Source of the DNA: Faecalicatena sp.
GTDB lineage: Bacteria > Bacillota > Clostridia > Lachnospirales > Lachnospiraceae
Assembly (NCBI GenBank): GCA_009774255.1
Contig: VSNK01000242.1
Coordinates: 1-7,068 of the forward strand
DNA: 7,068 nucleotides
Reading direction: 5' to 3'
Positions 6,011 to 7,068 of this stretch are shown in pieces (the stretch's first letter is position 1; each line of letters begins with the position of its first letter). A program made the translations under genes and the position numbers. The notes beneath the pieces are model-generated. The model was not told the origin of the DNA. It saw only the letters and a list, made by a program, of their open reading frames with translations, and did no database searches.

Positions 6011-6778
6011 TTACTGCCTGGCATATTTCCAGAACCAGTAAGAATCCATATTTTCCGTAGCCGGAACCCTTGCCTGTCTCATTTTTTCAAATTCTGCTTC
6101 CAAATCCTTTAAATATCCACATTTAAGCACGCTGAAACAAATCTGTTCTTCCACCATCTTTGCTTCTTCAAAAATATCCCGATGGCAGCAGTATACCTTG
6201 TACCAATGCTGTTTCCCGGCTTTCAGACATCCAATACAGTTTGCATGCTTTGATTCAAAGTACACCCTTGGCCTGGAAATACCTATTTCTTCTATATTAT
6301 TGATCGTTCTCGGCCACTCCACTAAAGGATAGAGGGTATCATATCCCATGCTTTCCAAATGCCTGCGCCTTCTTGCAACACGGTGTATCTCATTTTCATC
6401 AAAACCATAGATAAGCACAATCTCTTCGGACATCTGGCCGTCATAAACCGGATAATTTTCTTCCAGCCACCGGTAAAATGGCTGTGTTTTTAAAAAATAT
6501 GTACAGATTTCATGGCCTGAACGGAACTTTACTCTCCCATGCTCCAGACATAAAGAAAGCGGAGTCTTCTGCTCAAACCCTTCGCAATTTGCGTAGGTTA
6601 TCGGCAATTGAAGATACTCCGCTACCTGGTTCTTAAACTTTTTGATTTTTATTGACTCGACCTTCGAGCTAATATCATGATTTAGAAGAATAACGTTTTC
6701 ATTTCCAAACCGTCTTACTGTTTCTACCGCTGCAAGAGCCGAACTATGCCCGCCGCTATAACATACAACATACTGCAT
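6011..6778 (-). CDS. PP-loop ATP-pyrophosphatase-fold protein, PAPS-reductase/DndC-like
   Basis: The 255-residue protein opens with the PP-loop CYSGGHSSA (residues 6-14), which in this superfamily binds ATP or an adenylylated sulfur compound. LLNHDIS (31-37) follows the next strand. GHEICTYFLKTQPFYRWL (88-105) and GFDENEIHRVARR...PLVEW match the CT-LK-P-WL and arginine/PL-W regions of PAPS-reductase-like proteins. The usual K/T-D of SGGKDS is replaced by H-S. A cysteine set near the end (C181xxC184, C197, C198) with C92 could bind an Fe-S cluster or zinc. Family members reduce sulfate compounds, thiolate nucleic acids or sit in phage and DNA-modification islands; no other sulfate-assimilation gene is nearby, so nucleic-acid or small-molecule modification is more likely. 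AGGAG (6786-6790) sits 7 nt before the ATG. No convincing promoter was found, only a TTGATA-like hexamer next to the upstream hairpin. The substrate is unknown. Confidence 0.8.
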   Translation of the reverse strand: MQYVVCYSGGHSSALAAVETVRRFGNENVILLNHDISSKVESIKIKKFKNQVAEYLQLPITYANCEGFEQKTPLSLCLEHGRVKFRSGHEICTYFLKTQPFYRWLEENYPVYDGQMSEEIVLIYGFDENEIHRVARRRRHLESMGYDTLYPLVEWPRTINNIEEIGISRPRVYFESKHANCIGCLKAGKQHWYKVYCCHRDIFEEAKMVEEQICFSVLKCGYLKDLEAEFEKMRQARVPATENMDSYWFWKYARQ

Positions 6779-6812
6779 CCCTTTTCTCCTGATATCTTAT
6801 TCCTACATGGTG

Positions 6813-6870
6813 AATATCAAAAAGACGCATGGTTTACAGTCTCTGCTCCATGCGTCTTTATGTTGATATT
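6813..6870 (-). terminator. Long bulged hairpin, intrinsic terminator of the rightmost gene
   Basis: A 12-bp inner stem pairs 6821-6832 with 6848-6859 around a 15-nt loop. An outer 8-bp stem pairs 6813-6820 with 6863-6870, interrupted by a 3-nt bulge (6860-6862). On the minus strand the GC-containing stem ends in a run of five T residues, as expected of a terminator, and the hairpin begins 12 bp after the stop codon at 6883. It separates that gene from the PP-loop gene. Confidence 0.8.
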
Positions 6871-6882
6871 TTAAGAAACTTT

Positions 6883-7068
6883 TTATACCAACTGAACAAT
6901 CTCTTCTTCAAGTTCTTTTATATCACTTTCAAGCAATTCTGGAAAGTATAAACTCACCTCATCTATTGTAATTTTACCATCTCTCAACATCAGTGTGGCC
7001 TTCTCTCTTGCTAAATCATACTTTTCGCTTTTAATAAAAGACCTCATAATCTGTTCTTCATCAAACAA
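6883..7068 (-). CDS. C-terminal end of an unidentified protein, possibly Rpn-type PD-(D/E)XK nuclease
   Basis: An open frame runs from the right edge to a TAA at 6883 and gives the last 61 residues of a larger protein. The edge codon is TTG and is more likely an internal leucine than a start, since no ribosome binding site can be seen before it. The fragment is acidic and helical, with MLRDGKITIDEVSLYFPEL followed by an acidic helix (DIKELEEEIVQL). Tails of this kind, with a short motif of the form DGKI-I-E-, are common at the C-termini of Rpn/PDDEXK-family putative transposase-nucleases in Clostridia. That link is from memory of the family and cannot be tested here because the catalytic core lies outside the window. 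The gene has its own terminator (6813-6870). Confidence 0.6.
   Translation of the reverse strand: MFDEEQIMRSFIKSEKYDLAREKATLMLRDGKITIDEVSLYFPELLESDIKELEEEIVQLV

Noticed and set aside
5516..7068. Insertion sequence or attachment-site boundaries around the right module
   Set aside because: No flanking inverted or direct repeats and no transposase or integrase were visible; the possible nuclease tail at the right edge is not enough evidence.

Overview
The window looks like part of a Gram-positive, low-to-medium-GC Clostridia chromosome or integrated accessory region, with a gut Lachnospiraceae-type genome as the most likely source. This is an inference. It rests on strong AGGAGG-type ribosome binding sites, consensus sigma-A promoters, OmpR-type regulator/kinase pairs, a lantibiotic-immunity-type ABC ATPase and a VanY-like carboxypeptidase. 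No rRNA, tRNA, CRISPR array, insertion sequence or replication origin was seen.

Left module (1-2537). The N-terminal 80 residues of a minus-strand ABC transporter ATPase, of the bacitracin/lantibiotic self-protection type, run off the left edge. Divergent from it is an operon of an OmpR-family response regulator and a membrane histidine kinase. The 180-bp gap between them holds a near-consensus promoter for the regulator and an 11-bp-period direct repeat, a typical OmpR-family operator layout. This resembles known sensor/regulator plus immunity-transporter loci for antimicrobial peptides. The inducer cannot be read from the sequence. A long hairpin ends the operon and also separates it from the next, convergent gene.

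Middle module (2541-5592). A minus-strand, membrane-anchored VanY-like D,D-carboxypeptidase is divergent from a second response regulator/kinase operon. The shared intergenic region is the most striking part of the window. Both promoters have the same architecture, TTAGAGRT-N3-TTAGAGRT-N8-TATAAT, pointing away from each other, and neither has a consensus -35. The simplest reading is that the phosphorylated regulator activates its own operon and the carboxypeptidase symmetrically. No vanH, vanA/B/G ligase or vanX gene is present, so this is a stand-alone cell-wall-remodelling regulon rather than a complete glycopeptide-resistance cluster.

Right module (5615-7068, all minus strand). A two-gene unit encodes a PP-loop (PAPS-reductase/DndC-like) ATP-pyrophosphatase-fold protein with an SGGHSS loop and a CxxC...CC cysteine set, followed 12 bp later by an unrecognised cysteine-containing protein of about 127 residues. 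Upstream, behind a strong terminator hairpin, is the C-terminal end of another protein, possibly a PD-(D/E)XK Rpn-type nuclease. The right module is the least understood part of the window and has the look of an accessory or mobile cargo region.
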